This document shows positions 8,795 through 17,474 of a stretch of DNA of 64,000 nucleotides, piece after piece. Under the pieces are notes generated by a model. The model saw only the letters and a program-made list of their open reading frames with translations, was not told the DNA's origin and did no database searches. The position numbers and the translations under genes were made by a program. This DNA is from DASXRC01 sp036506495 (lineage in GTDB: Bacteria > Actinomycetota > Actinomycetes > Mycobacteriales > Micromonosporaceae), in the NCBI GenBank assembly GCA_036506495.1, contig DASXRQ010000055.1, positions 29,849 to 93,848 of the forward strand. Direction: 5' to 3'. The stretch's first letter is position 1. Each line of letters starts with the position of its first letter.

Positions 8795-9424
8795 GTGCCG
8801 TCGCTGTTTCGCCGCAAGAACTCCGATCTCGTCGAGGAAGCCGCCGACGAGGTGAACCCGGAGTCGACCGACGTCGATCTGGGGCCGCGGTCCCGCGGGT
8901 ACACCCCCGGCAAGGGGCGCGAGACCCCGAAGCGCCCGAGTGCGCAGCGCCGCCGCGCGACCGAGGCCGCGCCGACCAACCGACGCCAGGCGTACCGGAG
9001 GCAGCGTGACGCGCGGCGCGAGCAGCGGGCCGAGGCGATGGAGGGCATGCGGGCCGGCGACGAAAAGTACCTGCTCGCCCGCGACCGCGGCCCGGAGCGG
9101 GCGCTCGTCCGCGACATCGTCGACTCCCGGCGTACCGTCGGGACCTGGTTTTTCGGCGGCGCGCTCATCGTGCTGATCGGCTCGTCGGGCGCGATGCCGG
9201 TCGAGGTGCGGCTCGCCTCCAACGTGCTGTGGGCGCTGCTGGCCATCGGCGTGATCCTCGACAGCGTGCTGATCTCCATGCGGGTCAAGAAGCTGATCCG
9301 TGAGCGGTTCCCGAAGACCACGCAGCGGATGGGCAGCCTCTACCTGTACGCGATCATGCGGGGCATCACCTTCCGCCGAATGCGCATGCCGCGGCCCCGC
9401 GTGAAGCTCGGTACAAAGATCTAG
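8795..9424 (+). CDS. DUF3043 membrane protein
   Basis: Actinobacterial protein of unknown function. The 209 residues divide into a highly charged N-terminal half (about 1-110) rich in Arg, Glu and Lys, with a run RRQAYRRQRDARREQRAEAM, and two membrane helices (about 118-138 and 142-160). A basic tail with RRMRMPRPRVKLG follows. GTG 8795 gives the sequence MPSLFRRKNSDLVEEA, the usual start of the family. It corresponds to Rv2206 in the conserved order. It starts 27 bp after murA and is followed after three bases by the acetyltransferase gene, so the three are probably co-transcribed. Confidence 0.85.
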   Translation: MPSLFRRKNSDLVEEAADEVNPESTDVDLGPRSRGYTPGKGRETPKRPSAQRRRATEAAPTNRRQAYRRQRDARREQRAEAMEGMRAGDEKYLLARDRGPERALVRDIVDSRRTVGTWFFGGALIVLIGSSGAMPVEVRLASNVLWALLAIGVILDSVLISMRVKKLIRERFPKTTQRMGSLYLYAIMRGITFRRMRMPRPRVKLGTKI

Positions 9425-9427
9425 CAG

Positions 9428-10636
9428 GTGCCGGTGCGGATCCGACGGGTCACGGCAGAGGAGCGGCTGACGCTGGCGTTCCCGCTGCAGGCGTACGCCT
9501 TCGACCGGAGCCCGACCGCGGCGGAGGACGAGGAACGCCGGCGAGCATACCTGCCGTACCAGATCGGCAACACCACGCTGGTCGCGATGGTCGGCGACCA
9601 GCCACAGGCGGTGGCGACCTCGATCCCGATGCGTCAGCACGTCCGTGGTGCGGTGGTGTCGATGGCCGGCATCGCGGGCGTGGCTACGCATCCGCTGGCC
9701 CGCCGCCGCGGCCACATCCGCTCGCTGATGACCCAGCTGCTGCGCGAGTCCCACGACGCCGGGCACGTCGTGAGCGCCCTGCACCCGTTCCGGCCGTCGT
9801 TCTACGCCCGGTTCGGCTACGTCGGGCTTCCACAGGCCAAGCGCGTGACCATTCTCCCGGCAGACCTGGCGCCCATGCTCGGTACCGAGCTGCCCGGGGA
9901 GGTCCGCCTTGAGAGAATCAAGGAGGGGTACGCCGCGTACCGCGCGTTCACCGAGCGGCTGCTCGCCGAACGGCATGGGATGGCCCTCTTCCCCGACTAC
10001 CGGGCGGTGGCGGTCCGCGACAGCGACGAGCACTGGCTGGTGACCGCGCGGGCCGACGGCGAGCTCGTCGCGGCCGCGCCCTACGCGATCCAACAGCACG
10101 GCGGCGACCTGGTGGCGAACGAATTTCTCTATACGACGCCGCTCGGTCGGGCGCTGCTGCTGCAGTTCTTCGCCCGGCACGTCGATCAGGTCGCGCGGGT
10201 CGTCGTCACCCTCGCGGCGGACGACATGCCCGAGCTGTGGCTGACCGACCTGCCCATGGTGACCGAGGTGCGCACGTCGTTTCCACACTCACCGGCGCCC
10301 GTGGCCCGGCTGCTCTCCGTTCCGGGACTGGCCGGGATCGATGCCGGGCCCGGCGTGGCGACCGTCGAGGTCGTCGACGACCCGTTGCTCGAAGGCCGTT
10401 ATCTCCTGGACGGCACGACCGGAAAGCTCGAGGTCGCGGCGCCGTCCACCACGGAGCCGTCGGCCGCGGCGCCCGTCGCGCGGCTGACCGCGGCCGGACT
10501 GTCCGCTCTGGTGTACGGCGTGCTCGACCCGACCGAGCTCGTGATGCGCGGCCTCGGTGACGTTCCGGCCGACACAGCAACGCAGCTCGCCGCCCTGTTT
10601 GACCGGCGCGTCCCGTTCGTGCTGACGCACTTCTGA
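9428..10636 (+). CDS. Eis-like GNAT N-acetyltransferase
   Basis: Predicted cytoplasmic acetyl-CoA dependent N-acetyltransferase of the Eis type: two GNAT folds followed by a sterol-carrier-like domain. At 402 residues it has Eis length. The acetyl-CoA loop is visible as VATHPLARRRGHIRSLM (about 83-99), followed by FRPSFYARFGY. The C-terminus ends in PFVLTHF; in Eis the terminal carboxylate acts as general base. Family members acetylate aminoglycosides, peptides or protein lysines, so the substrate here is open. GTG 9428 begins three bases after the DUF3043 stop. Confidence 0.85.
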   Translation: MPVRIRRVTAEERLTLAFPLQAYAFDRSPTAAEDEERRRAYLPYQIGNTTLVAMVGDQPQAVATSIPMRQHVRGAVVSMAGIAGVATHPLARRRGHIRSLMTQLLRESHDAGHVVSALHPFRPSFYARFGYVGLPQAKRVTILPADLAPMLGTELPGEVRLERIKEGYAAYRAFTERLLAERHGMALFPDYRAVAVRDSDEHWLVTARADGELVAAAPYAIQQHGGDLVANEFLYTTPLGRALLLQFFARHVDQVARVVVTLAADDMPELWLTDLPMVTEVRTSFPHSPAPVARLLSVPGLAGIDAGPGVATVEVVDDPLLEGRYLLDGTTGKLEVAAPSTTEPSAAAPVARLTAAGLSALVYGVLDPTELVMRGLGDVPADTATQLAALFDRRVPFVLTHF

Positions 10637-10657
10637 CGCGCCGCCCCGCCCTTTCGC

Positions 10658-10716
10658 CGATCTAGGACTTGTGCTGGTGAGTGGATCTCTGATCCACCAG
10701 AACGACTCCTAGATCG
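10658..10716. terminator. Imperfect hairpin between two convergent genes
   Basis: CGATCTAGGA (10658-10667) pairs with TCCTAGATCG (10707-10716). Inside, CTGGTG and GATC pair with CACCAG and GATC around a TCT loop (10688-10690), with internal bulges. It lies between the acetyltransferase and azlD, which converge, so a bidirectional terminator is likely. It shares CGATCTAGG with the hairpin at 39252-39323. Confidence 0.6.
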
Positions 10717-10760
10717 ACGACGGAGGCCTCGATCGACCGACGGAGTTCTCGATCGCCGTC
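10712..10760. repeat. Tandem 19-20 bp repeat reaching into the azlD stop
   Basis: GATCGACGACGGAGGCCTC (10712-10730) is followed by GATCGACCGACGGAGTTCTC (10731-10750) and a partial third unit GATCGCCGTC (10751-10760). The last unit overlaps the azlD stop codon at 10759-10761. The role is unknown. Confidence 0.6.
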
Positions 10761-11067
10761 AGGGGACGCCGAGCAGCCGCAGACCGGCGGCCGTGAGGGC
10801 GGCGGCGAGCACGACCACGATGAACGGCGCGCGACGCCAGGCCAGCACGGCCCCGACGAGCACACCCACCGGCCGCGCCACGCCGGCGTAGTGCCCGGCC
10901 TCGGTCAGCGCCGCGGTCGCGGCCAACGCGGCGAGCAGCGTGGCCGCAGCGATCATGAGGATCCGGCGTAGCGCATCGGGCACCTCGAGCCGGTCGCCGA
11001 GGATGACCCCGGAGAGGCGGAAGGCGTACGTGCCGACGGCCAGCGCCAGCACCGCGGCGATCACCAT
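10759..11067 (-). CDS. azlD: Branched-chain amino acid exporter small subunit AzlD
   Basis: Small membrane partner of AzlC; the pair exports branched-chain amino acids or their analogues. The 102-residue protein has about four hydrophobic helices and the family-typical start with an early FRLSG motif (16-20). The ATG at 11067 overlaps the azlC stop by seven bases, so the two are translationally coupled. Size, topology and context all agree. The exported substrate is inferred from the family. Confidence 0.85.
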   Translation of the reverse strand: MVIAAVLALAVGTYAFRLSGVILGDRLEVPDALRRILMIAAATLLAALAATAALTEAGHYAGVARPVGVLVGAVLAWRRAPFIVVVLAAALTAAGLRLLGVP

Positions 11068-11741
11068 CGGGCCTCCCGGCGTGGGATGGCGAGCAACACC
11101 AGCGCGATGAGCCCGAGTAGGACCGGCAGACCCGCGGGCAGCAGCGGAGTGGCGAGCACCGCCACGGCGGCACCGGCGACCGCGACCCGACGGGTCTCGC
11201 GGTCGCGCAGGTTGGGCAGCAGCAGTGCGATCAGGCCGGCCGGGAACGCGGCGTCCAGGCCCAGGGCGGCCGGGTCGCCGACCCGCTGCCCCAGCAGGAT
11301 GCCGAGCAGCGTCCCCACGTTCCAGGCGACGAACAGCACCGCTCCGGTCAGCCAGTACGCCCGCCGCCGCGCCGCCTGATTCGGCTGGGCGAGCGCGACC
11401 GCCACCGATTCGTCGACCATCAGGTGGCTGCCCAGCAGTCGGGCGCCCCACCCGCCGCCGACCGCCTCCGCGATCGCCAGACCGAACGGCACGTGCCGGG
11501 CGTTGAGCAACAAGCCACCGGCCACCGCGGCGAGCGGGTTCCCGGCGGCGATCAGCCCGACGGCGAGGAACTGGGCGCCGCCGGCGAACACCAGCACCGA
11601 CGAGAGGCTCACCAGCCAGCCGGGCAGGCCGGCGGCGACCGCGATCGCGCCGAAGGAGACCCCCACCGCGACGACCGCCGCGGCGAGCGCGAGCACGACA
11701 CGCAGCACGGACCGGTCGGTCGTTCGGATTGCCGAACGCAT
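11061..11741 (-). CDS. azlC: Branched-chain amino acid exporter large subunit AzlC
   Basis: Large subunit of the AzlCD (LIV-E) exporter in the cytoplasmic membrane. From ATG 11741 it has 226 residues. The diagnostic motif FAGGAQFLAVGL (about 52-63), LLLNARHVPFGLAI (about 77-90) and a conserved HLMVDESVAVAL stretch are all present, among about five to seven helices. An upstream in-frame start at 11777 is less likely because it would cross the divergent control region. Transcription diverges from the XRE-cupin gene, the usual arrangement for a local regulator and its target. Confidence 0.88.
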   Translation of the reverse strand: MRSAIRTTDRSVLRVVLALAAAVVAVGVSFGAIAVAAGLPGWLVSLSSVLVFAGGAQFLAVGLIAAGNPLAAVAGGLLLNARHVPFGLAIAEAVGGGWGARLLGSHLMVDESVAVALAQPNQAARRRAYWLTGAVLFVAWNVGTLLGILLGQRVGDPAALGLDAAFPAGLIALLLPNLRDRETRRVAVAGAAVAVLATPLLPAGLPVLLGLIALVLLAIPRREARW

Positions 11742-11815
11742 AGTCCATAATATTGAACAGATGACGGCGTTCGTCAAGCCGAACAGAGCGGATGGTGAAG
11801 CGAACAGATGGTGAA
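11721..11815. promoter_or_regulatory. Candidate operator region between azlC and its XRE regulator
   Basis: A perfect inverted repeat CGTTCGG-ATTG-CCGAACG occupies 11721-11738, within the first codons of azlC. Three GAACAG words follow at 11755, 11781 and 11802. GATGGTGAA is repeated at 11791-11799 and 11807-11815. These features concentrate at the divergent starts, as expected for autoregulation by the XRE protein, but no binding site is proven. Confidence 0.45.
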
Positions 11816-12368
11816 CGAGCCGGCTCCCCCCGTGGCCACGATCGCCGCCGCGCTGCGGCGCGAGCGAGAACGCGTCGGGGTGTCGATCACCGAGCTGGCC
11901 CGCCGGGCCGGCATCGCGAAGTCGACCCTCTCCCAGCTCGAGGCCGGCGTCGGAAACCCCAGCGTCGAGACGCTCTGGGCCCTGGCCGTGGCCCTCGGCA
12001 TACCGTTCAGCCGGCTGGTCGAGCCGTCAACCCCGCGGACCCACGTGATCCGCTCCGGCGAGGGGCCGCGGATCCGATCCGAGCACGCCGACTTCATCGG
12101 GACGCTGCTCAGCGCCGGCTCCCCACACGCCCGGCGCGACGTGTACGTCATCGAGCTGGAGCCCGGATCCGTCCGGGACGCCGCCGCGCACAACCCGGGC
12201 ACCGTCGAGCACCTGGTGTGCGCCGCGGGCCGGATCAGCGCCGGCCCCGCCGACGCGCCGGTCGAACTCGTTCCGGGCGACTACATCGCCTTCCCTGGCG
12301 ACGCGCCGCACGTGTACGAGGCGCTGGAGCCGAAGACGTGGGCCGTTCTCGTCATGGAGCTTCGGTAG
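11808..12368 (+). CDS. XRE-family regulator with C-terminal cupin domain
   Basis: DNA-binding regulator that probably controls azlCD. The 186-residue protein has an N-terminal helix-turn-helix (about 13-68) with ITELARRAGIAKSTLSQLE and VGNPSVETLWALAVALGIP. A small cupin beta-barrel follows (about 105-180), with PGDYIAFPGDAPHVYEAL near the end. In this family the cupin binds a small effector, often an amino acid or analogue. ATG 11808 is followed directly by GTG. The stop lies 17 bp inside the convergent ABC ATPase gene, so the two 3' ends overlap. Confidence 0.87.
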   Translation: MVNEPAPPVATIAAALRRERERVGVSITELARRAGIAKSTLSQLEAGVGNPSVETLWALAVALGIPFSRLVEPSTPRTHVIRSGEGPRIRSEHADFIGTLLSAGSPHARRDVYVIELEPGSVRDAAAHNPGTVEHLVCAAGRISAGPADAPVELVPGDYIAFPGDAPHVYEALEPKTWAVLVMELR

Positions 12369-13338
12369 AGGCCGCGTACAGCCGCGCCACCACGTCCTCG
12401 ATCGCCGGCTCGACTATGGAGATGTCGCGCAGGGCGGCCGCGCCGGCGAGCCGGGCGACGACCGCGCCGGCGGGCACGCCGGCCAGCGAGAACGTGACCC
12501 GACGCCCGTCGGCCTCGATCGCCTCGACGGCGACACCCGGCACATCCAGCTCGCGGGCCAGTGCGGGGTCGAGCGGCTCGTCGAGGTCAACCACGACGCG
12601 CCGGCGGGACCCGTACCGCGCATGCAGCTCCGCCAGCCCGCCGTCGTGCACGACCCGGCCGTGGTCGATGACGACGAGCCGCCGGCACAGCCGCTCGATG
12701 TCCGCCAGGTCGTGCGTGGTGAGCACGACCGTCGTGTCGCCCGAAGCGCCGACCTCCGCGAGGAACGCGCGCACCGCCTGCTTGCTCATCACGTCGAGTC
12801 CGATCGTCGGCTCGTCGAGGAACAGCACCTCCGGACCGTGCAACAGCGCGGCGGTCAGCTCGCCGCGCATACGTTGACCGAGCGAAAGCTGCCGCACCGG
12901 CGTGTCGAGGAACGCGTCGAGGTCGAGCAGCGACCGGCACCGGGCCAGCCGGCCGGCGTGCGCCTCCGCTGGCACGCGGTAGACGTGGCGCAGCAGGTCG
13001 AACGAGTCCCCCAGCGGCAGGTCCCACCAGAGCTGTGACCGGTGGCCGAACACAACCCCGATGCGCCGCGCCAGCCGCGTACGCTGCGGCACCGGGGTCA
13101 GGCCGCACACCCGCACGTCGCCGCCGGAGGGCATGAGCACGCCGGTGAGCATCTTCAGCGTCGTGGACTTGCCCGCGCCATTCGGCCCGATGTAGCCGAG
13201 CATCTCGCCGCGGGCCACCGCCAGGTCGACCCCGTCGACCGCGGTCACCACGCGCCGGCTCCGGCGAAGCCGGCCCGCCCGCACGTACACCGTGAACTGT
13301 TTGCGCAGCCCTCGCGCCTCGATGACCGCGTCGCTCAT
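12352..13338 (-). CDS. ABC-2 type exporter ATP-binding protein
   Basis: ATPase of a three-gene exporter encoded with two DUF990-type permeases (the COG4586/4587/3694 arrangement). The 328-residue protein has Walker A GPNGAGKSTT (about 48-57), a Q-loop at GHRSQLWWDLP, signature LSLGQRMRGELTAALLH, Walker B VLFLDEPTIGLD and switch LTTHDL. A C-terminal DUF4162-like part follows. The start ATG 13338 overlaps the permease stop by four bases (ATGA). The substrate is unknown; related sets include lipid, drug and viologen exporters. The 3' end overlaps the convergent XRE gene by 17 bp. Confidence 0.9.
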   Translation of the reverse strand: MSDAVIEARGLRKQFTVYVRAGRLRRSRRVVTAVDGVDLAVARGEMLGYIGPNGAGKSTTLKMLTGVLMPSGGDVRVCGLTPVPQRTRLARRIGVVFGHRSQLWWDLPLGDSFDLLRHVYRVPAEAHAGRLARCRSLLDLDAFLDTPVRQLSLGQRMRGELTAALLHGPEVLFLDEPTIGLDVMSKQAVRAFLAEVGASGDTTVVLTTHDLADIERLCRRLVVIDHGRVVHDGGLAELHARYGSRRRVVVDLDEPLDPALARELDVPGVAVEAIEADGRRVTFSLAGVPAGAVVARLAGAAALRDISIVEPAIEDVVARLYAASTEAP

Positions 13339-14147
13339 GACCCCGTACTCCGGTAATGGCGCACGCCTACCCGCCAGGCCAACGAGGCGCTCGCCACCGC
13401 GGGCACCGCGACGAGGGGCGCGACCCAGCCGACCCAGGTTGGCAGGCCGATCGGGTCGGCCCGGCCCAGCAGCGCCAGCGCCGGGTAGTACGCCACGAAG
13501 CCAAACCCGAGGCCGTACGCGAAGATGCGCCGGAACCATCCACCGTAGACGGTGACGGGGTACGAGGTGAAGTCGCGGCCGCCGTAGGTTACCGAGTTGG
13601 CCGCCTCGCCCGAGTCGACCCACCAGAACGCGACCGTGCCACCCGCGACGAACAGCGAGCAGAAGAACGCGATCCCGGCGAGCGGCGCCGCCACCGCGAG
13701 TGCCACCCGGCCGGCGTACCAGTCGATGTCGGCGAAGCCGAGCGCGACGAGGTAGACGGCCGCGCCGAACGCCGCGCGGGACAGCTTGCGCAGGGGCACA
13801 TCCATCGTCAACAGTTGGAGCAGCGCGCCCAGCGGGCGGAGCAGGACCGCATCGAACAGACCGGTCCGCACGTACCGCCGGATCTGATCGGCGTTGCCGA
13901 AGAGCAGATCGGCGCTCGCGAACGCGAACGCCGCCAGTCCGGTGATCACGATCGCCTCCCGGAGGGTGAAGCCACCGAGTCGGCGGGTGACGCGGAACAT
14001 CACCAGCACGGTCACGACGTCGAAGACGGTCGCAAACACATTGCCGATGAGGTCGGCGGCGAACGAGGCGCGGTACGAAGCCTGGGAACGCACCTGGCCT
14101 CGCAGCAGGTGCCAGTACGGGCGTACGCGCCGGCCGAGGTCAGCCAC
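13335..14147 (-). CDS. ABC-2 family permease (COG4587 type)
   Basis: One of two membrane subunits of the exporter. The 270-residue protein has about six hydrophobic segments and the sequence YVRTGLFDAVLLRPLG (about 91-106), a pattern shared by the DUF990/ABC2_membrane_6 families, where it lies in a cytoplasmic coupling loop. The start is GTG 14147, inside the end of the upstream permease gene (eight-base overlap), and the stop overlaps the ATPase start. The three genes form one translationally coupled operon. Confidence 0.85.
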   Translation of the reverse strand: MADLGRRVRPYWHLLRGQVRSQASYRASFAADLIGNVFATVFDVVTVLVMFRVTRRLGGFTLREAIVITGLAAFAFASADLLFGNADQIRRYVRTGLFDAVLLRPLGALLQLLTMDVPLRKLSRAAFGAAVYLVALGFADIDWYAGRVALAVAAPLAGIAFFCSLFVAGGTVAFWWVDSGEAANSVTYGGRDFTSYPVTVYGGWFRRIFAYGLGFGFVAYYPALALLGRADPIGLPTWVGWVAPLVAVPAVASASLAWRVGVRHYRSTGS

Positions 14148-14994
14148 CCTGCACCACCAGCCGGCGCTCGGCCCGCAGCTGGACGGCCTGGCACGCCGCG
14201 AGAATCAGCACCGCCCACACCGCCTGGCCGCCGACGATGGCCAACGTCACCGGCGCGTCGTCGCGCTCGACCAGCACGTCGAGCGGCGACTGCATCAGCC
14301 CGGGGAACGGCGTGGCCACCCACAGCGTCACCGCCAGCCAGTCGGGGAGGAACCGGAGCGGGAAATACAGCCCGGCCAGGATGCCCGAGCCGAGCGTCCA
14401 GGCGATCATGGCGCCGCGGACATCGAGGATCCAGTAGCTGACGGCGTTGACCAGGTAGCGGCAACCGAAGCAGGTGAGCACCGCGAGAAGGGCGGACAGG
14501 GCGAACAGCGGCGGCGTCCACCAGCGGTGCGGCAGGTAGAGGTCGAAGAAGATCAGCCCGGCCGCGAGCGGGGGGAGGAACCGGGTCAGCACCGCGTGCG
14601 CGGCGCGGCCGAGGTCGACGGCCAGGTACGCCACGACGGGCGGCACCGGGCGGAGCAGGTCGGTGGCGATCTCCCCGGTGCGGATCCGGTCGGCGAGCTC
14701 GGTCCAGCCCCAGAGCAGGACCACGGCGAGCAGACCTTGGCCGGCCCAGACGAACGTGGCGAGCTGCCGGCTGTCGTACCCCGCGGCCACCCCGGCGGCG
14801 CCGGCCGCGACGGCCAGGAGCACATAGCAGCGCAGGAAGCCGAAGACGACGTTGGTGATCGCGCCGGCGACCGTGGCTTGGCGATAGGTCGCGTATCGGC
14901 GGAAGCCCGATGACGCTAAAGCCGTAAATATGCGTACGGTATGTCGAGAGTTTCGTCGCGCGACCCGGACCGCAGTGGCGGTGAGCAAGCCCAC
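14140..14994 (-). CDS. ABC-2 family permease, DUF990/COG3694-like
   Basis: First gene of the exporter operon. From GTG 14994 it encodes 284 residues; AAGGAGG eight bases upstream supports this start over a longer frame reaching 15240, which would cross the divergent promoter region. About six helices are seen. RIRTGEIATDLLRPVPPVVAY is the same RxGxxxxxLLRP coupling motif as in its partner, so the two subunits probably form a heterodimer. It is divergent from the WG-repeat gene, with 181 bp between the starts in which I see no clear operator. Confidence 0.82.
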   Translation of the reverse strand: MGLLTATAVRVARRNSRHTVRIFTALASSGFRRYATYRQATVAGAITNVVFGFLRCYVLLAVAAGAAGVAAGYDSRQLATFVWAGQGLLAVVLLWGWTELADRIRTGEIATDLLRPVPPVVAYLAVDLGRAAHAVLTRFLPPLAAGLIFFDLYLPHRWWTPPLFALSALLAVLTCFGCRYLVNAVSYWILDVRGAMIAWTLGSGILAGLYFPLRFLPDWLAVTLWVATPFPGLMQSPLDVLVERDDAPVTLAIVGGQAVWAVLILAACQAVQLRAERRLVVQGG

Positions 14995-15175
14995 GCCGCT
15001 ACCCTCCTTCCGCAACCGTCGACGCAACGGCCGGGTGACTCTACCCGGTGTCTGTGGCTGCCCTGCGCTAAATTTCCACGAGGTGACCGGTGAGCGAGCA
15101 ACGCGAACAACGTTGCCGGCCGCTTCGCGGAATCGATACCGGCAGCCCGGCCAGCGGGCTCGGTGAGGTGGCGCG

Positions 15176-17371
15176 GTGAGGGACGAGCCGTTCGGTGACC
15201 GGCGCGGTCGTGGCGAGCCGGCCTGGGCCGACGCGTCCACCGACTCGTGGGCGGCCGTCGTGCCGGGCCAGCATCACCCGAGCGAGTCGGTGCCGGAACC
15301 ACCGCCGGGGCGGGTCCCGCCGGACAAGGCCCGTGGCCACGTCTATTCGTCATCCGCGCGCGGGGGACCGCCCTCGGGTCGCGAGGCCGACCGGCAACCA
15401 GCCGCCGGGCCCGAATCGCCGGCGGGCCCGTCGGGACCGCCCGTGAGCTTGCGCGTTTCGCTCCCATCGGACGACTACCGCCTGCCCATTCCCGGCCAGC
15501 CGATCCGCACACGCTCGGGCCGCGAGCAGCCGCCGTCCGGCCGGATGTACGGCCAACCGAGCCGACCGGCCGGACCGCCCTCGGGATGGTTCTCCGGGAT
15601 CGACGTTCCGTCGGCCGGACTCCCGATCGTCGCGGGCGCCGGCGACCACCGCGAGCGGTACCTGCCGAACGCGTCGACCGGTACGCTCGTCGGCCCGCTC
15701 GCGCCGACGTCACCCGGGCCCACCGCCCCGCCGTCCCCCGCAGCGTCGCCGCCATCGGCCGCCGGCGCGCCGCCGGTCCCGTCTGCGCCCTCGGTCCCGT
15801 CCGCGCCACCCGCGGATGGCGCACCGTCGGTGTCCGGGCCGCCACGCGCGGTCGCCAGCCCGGACACCGTGCTGCCGGTCGCTGGCACCGCCGCGGGCGC
15901 GGCGACGGCGCTGAGGGCGCCGACCATGCTGACGCCGATCGTCCGGCCCCGCACTCGCCCCGGCGCCGCCGACGCAACCGAAGGGGCCGACGCGAGCACG
16001 CGACCCGAGCCCAGCGCGGCAGGCCCGAGAGCCGAGCCGATCGGGGTGGTCGACCCCGCGCAGGAGGATCCTGAGCAGCTGCTCGCGGCGTACGACTGGC
16101 GCTTCCACCACGAGACGCTGCGTGAGCTGGTCGAGAACCCGGATGAGCTGCGGGCGATCCGGGATCGGCTGACCGAGAAGGTCACGCCGGCAACGGACAA
16201 CGGGGTCCGCGCCCGCCTGCTGAGCCTCCGCGCAGTCGTCTCGCGCATCCTCGGAGACCTCGGCAAGGCGCTGGCCGACGGCAAGCTCGCTCTGGTTCAC
16301 GCCGAGGCGACGGGCGAGCTGCGCCGCATCGCGATTGCGCAGGCACGGCTCGCGCACGTGCTCCAGTGGCGCGGCGAGTTCCAGGAGGCGGACCGGCTCT
16401 TCGAGCTGGCCAACTCGCCCGAGCTGCCGGACCGGCTGCGGGCCACGATGCACGAGCACGCCGGCCGGTCCTCCTACGACCAGGGCCGCTACATGGAGGC
16501 GTGCAACCATTTCGAGCACGCGCTGGAGCTGCGCAAGGTCGAGGATCCGGGACTCATTGCGCGTACCGAGCTCGCCCTCGACGCCGTTTTCCGCAAGGTG
16601 GCCGAGAACGGCTGGGGGCCATACCCGCGCAGCCGTGAGGAGATCCTCCGGCTGCACCGCGCGCCGGTGCCCACGTTCAACGAGCGGGTGCAGCGGTGGG
16701 GCTACAACGCCCCCGACGGTGAGGTCGCGGTCGCTCCGTCGTACGCCGACGTGCAGCCGTTCCGGGACGGCGTCGCATGGGTACGCCGACCCGAGGTGGA
16801 GACCTGGGAGCTGATCGACGAGTCCGGCGCGCTGCTGATACCGGCGACGGCCGGGTACCTCGGGGTCGGCTCGTTCTCGGACGGGTCGGCGTGGGTGTCG
16901 CGGGACGGCGCCCGCGGCTGGGTCGCGATCGACAAGACCAACCGGGTCACCATCTCCACCGGCTTCGATGACGTACGCCCGTTCCGGCGCGGCATCGCCG
17001 CCGTCCGTCGGTCTGGTCGGTGGGGCGCCGTGGACGGGGTGGGCCGCGTGGTCGTGCCGTTGGCCTACGACGCGTTCGTCACCGCGTTGACCGACGGCCG
17101 GTACGTCGACGGCTTCACCGACGAGGGACTGGCCATTGTGGACGAGGGTGGCCGCAAGGGCGTCGTCGATCGGAGCGGGAAGGTGATCGTGCCGCCGGCG
17201 CACCCGGCGATCGTCATCCACCCGGTCGCGTTCCTGGTCGCGGGGCCGAGCGGCCAGTGGGGGGCGCTCGACCGCCGCGGCGCGCCGCTCATCGATCCGG
17301 TGCACCCGAGCCGGACCGTCGTGATCGACGAGGTCGACCGCCTGCTCGCCGACACGAAACCGGTCCTGTAG
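15176..17371 (+). CDS. Large TPR and WG-repeat protein with disordered N-terminus
   Basis: A 731-residue protein of unknown function. Residues about 1-295 are rich in Pro, Ser, Gly and Ala and look disordered, including runs such as PPVPSAPSVPSAPPADG. Residues about 300-490 contain helical TPR-like repeats (AIAQARLAHVLQWRGEFQEA and HEHAGRSSYDQGRYMEACNH). The C-terminal 230 residues hold WG-type beta repeats, each around a D-x-G-x-x-V-V/I pattern (FRDGVAWVRR, FSDGSAWVSRDGARGWVAI, GRWGAVDGVGRVVVPLAYDA, GQWGALDRRGAPLIDP). There is no signal peptide. GTG 15176 is the only good start. WG-repeat proteins are often interaction scaffolds, so that is a reasonable guess here. A perfect hairpin follows the stop. 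Confidence 0.8.
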   Translation: MRDEPFGDRRGRGEPAWADASTDSWAAVVPGQHHPSESVPEPPPGRVPPDKARGHVYSSSARGGPPSGREADRQPAAGPESPAGPSGPPVSLRVSLPSDDYRLPIPGQPIRTRSGREQPPSGRMYGQPSRPAGPPSGWFSGIDVPSAGLPIVAGAGDHRERYLPNASTGTLVGPLAPTSPGPTAPPSPAASPPSAAGAPPVPSAPSVPSAPPADGAPSVSGPPRAVASPDTVLPVAGTAAGAATALRAPTMLTPIVRPRTRPGAADATEGADASTRPEPSAAGPRAEPIGVVDPAQEDPEQLLAAYDWRFHHETLRELVENPDELRAIRDRLTEKVTPATDNGVRARLLSLRAVVSRILGDLGKALADGKLALVHAEATGELRRIAIAQARLAHVLQWRGEFQEADRLFELANSPELPDRLRATMHEHAGRSSYDQGRYMEACNHFEHALELRKVEDPGLIARTELALDAVFRKVAENGWGPYPRSREEILRLHRAPVPTFNERVQRWGYNAPDGEVAVAPSYADVQPFRDGVAWVRRPEVETWELIDESGALLIPATAGYLGVGSFSDGSAWVSRDGARGWVAIDKTNRVTISTGFDDVRPFRRGIAAVRRSGRWGAVDGVGRVVVPLAYDAFVTALTDGRYVDGFTDEGLAIVDEGGRKGVVDRSGKVIVPPAHPAIVIHPVAFLVAGPSGQWGALDRRGAPLIDPVHPSRTVVIDEVDRLLADTKPVL

Positions 17372-17384
17372 CCGCAAGATCGAG

Positions 17385-17444
17385 GCAATCTCGCACAGGT
17401 TGCCGTGTCCCGCGCCGCCAACACCGCAACCTGTGCGAGATTGC
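17385..17444. terminator. Perfect 19-bp hairpin after the WG-repeat gene
   Basis: GCAATCTCGCACAGGTTGC (17385-17403) is perfectly complementary to 17426-17444, with a 22-base loop. It lies 14 bp after the stop and 31 bp before the next start, on the same strand. There is no T-run. It may stop transcription between the two genes or be a dispersed palindromic element. Confidence 0.75.
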
Positions 17445-17474
17445 GGGGCGGCGGCAGTCGTTAGGGTCAACGTC

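Noticed and set aside
7334..10288. Very long open frame on the minus strand opposite nadA 3' gap, murA, DUF3043 and the acetyltransferase
   Set aside because: Arginine/alanine/histidine-rich sequence without any domain; it is the reverse-strand shadow of GC-rich genes that have clear families and starts.
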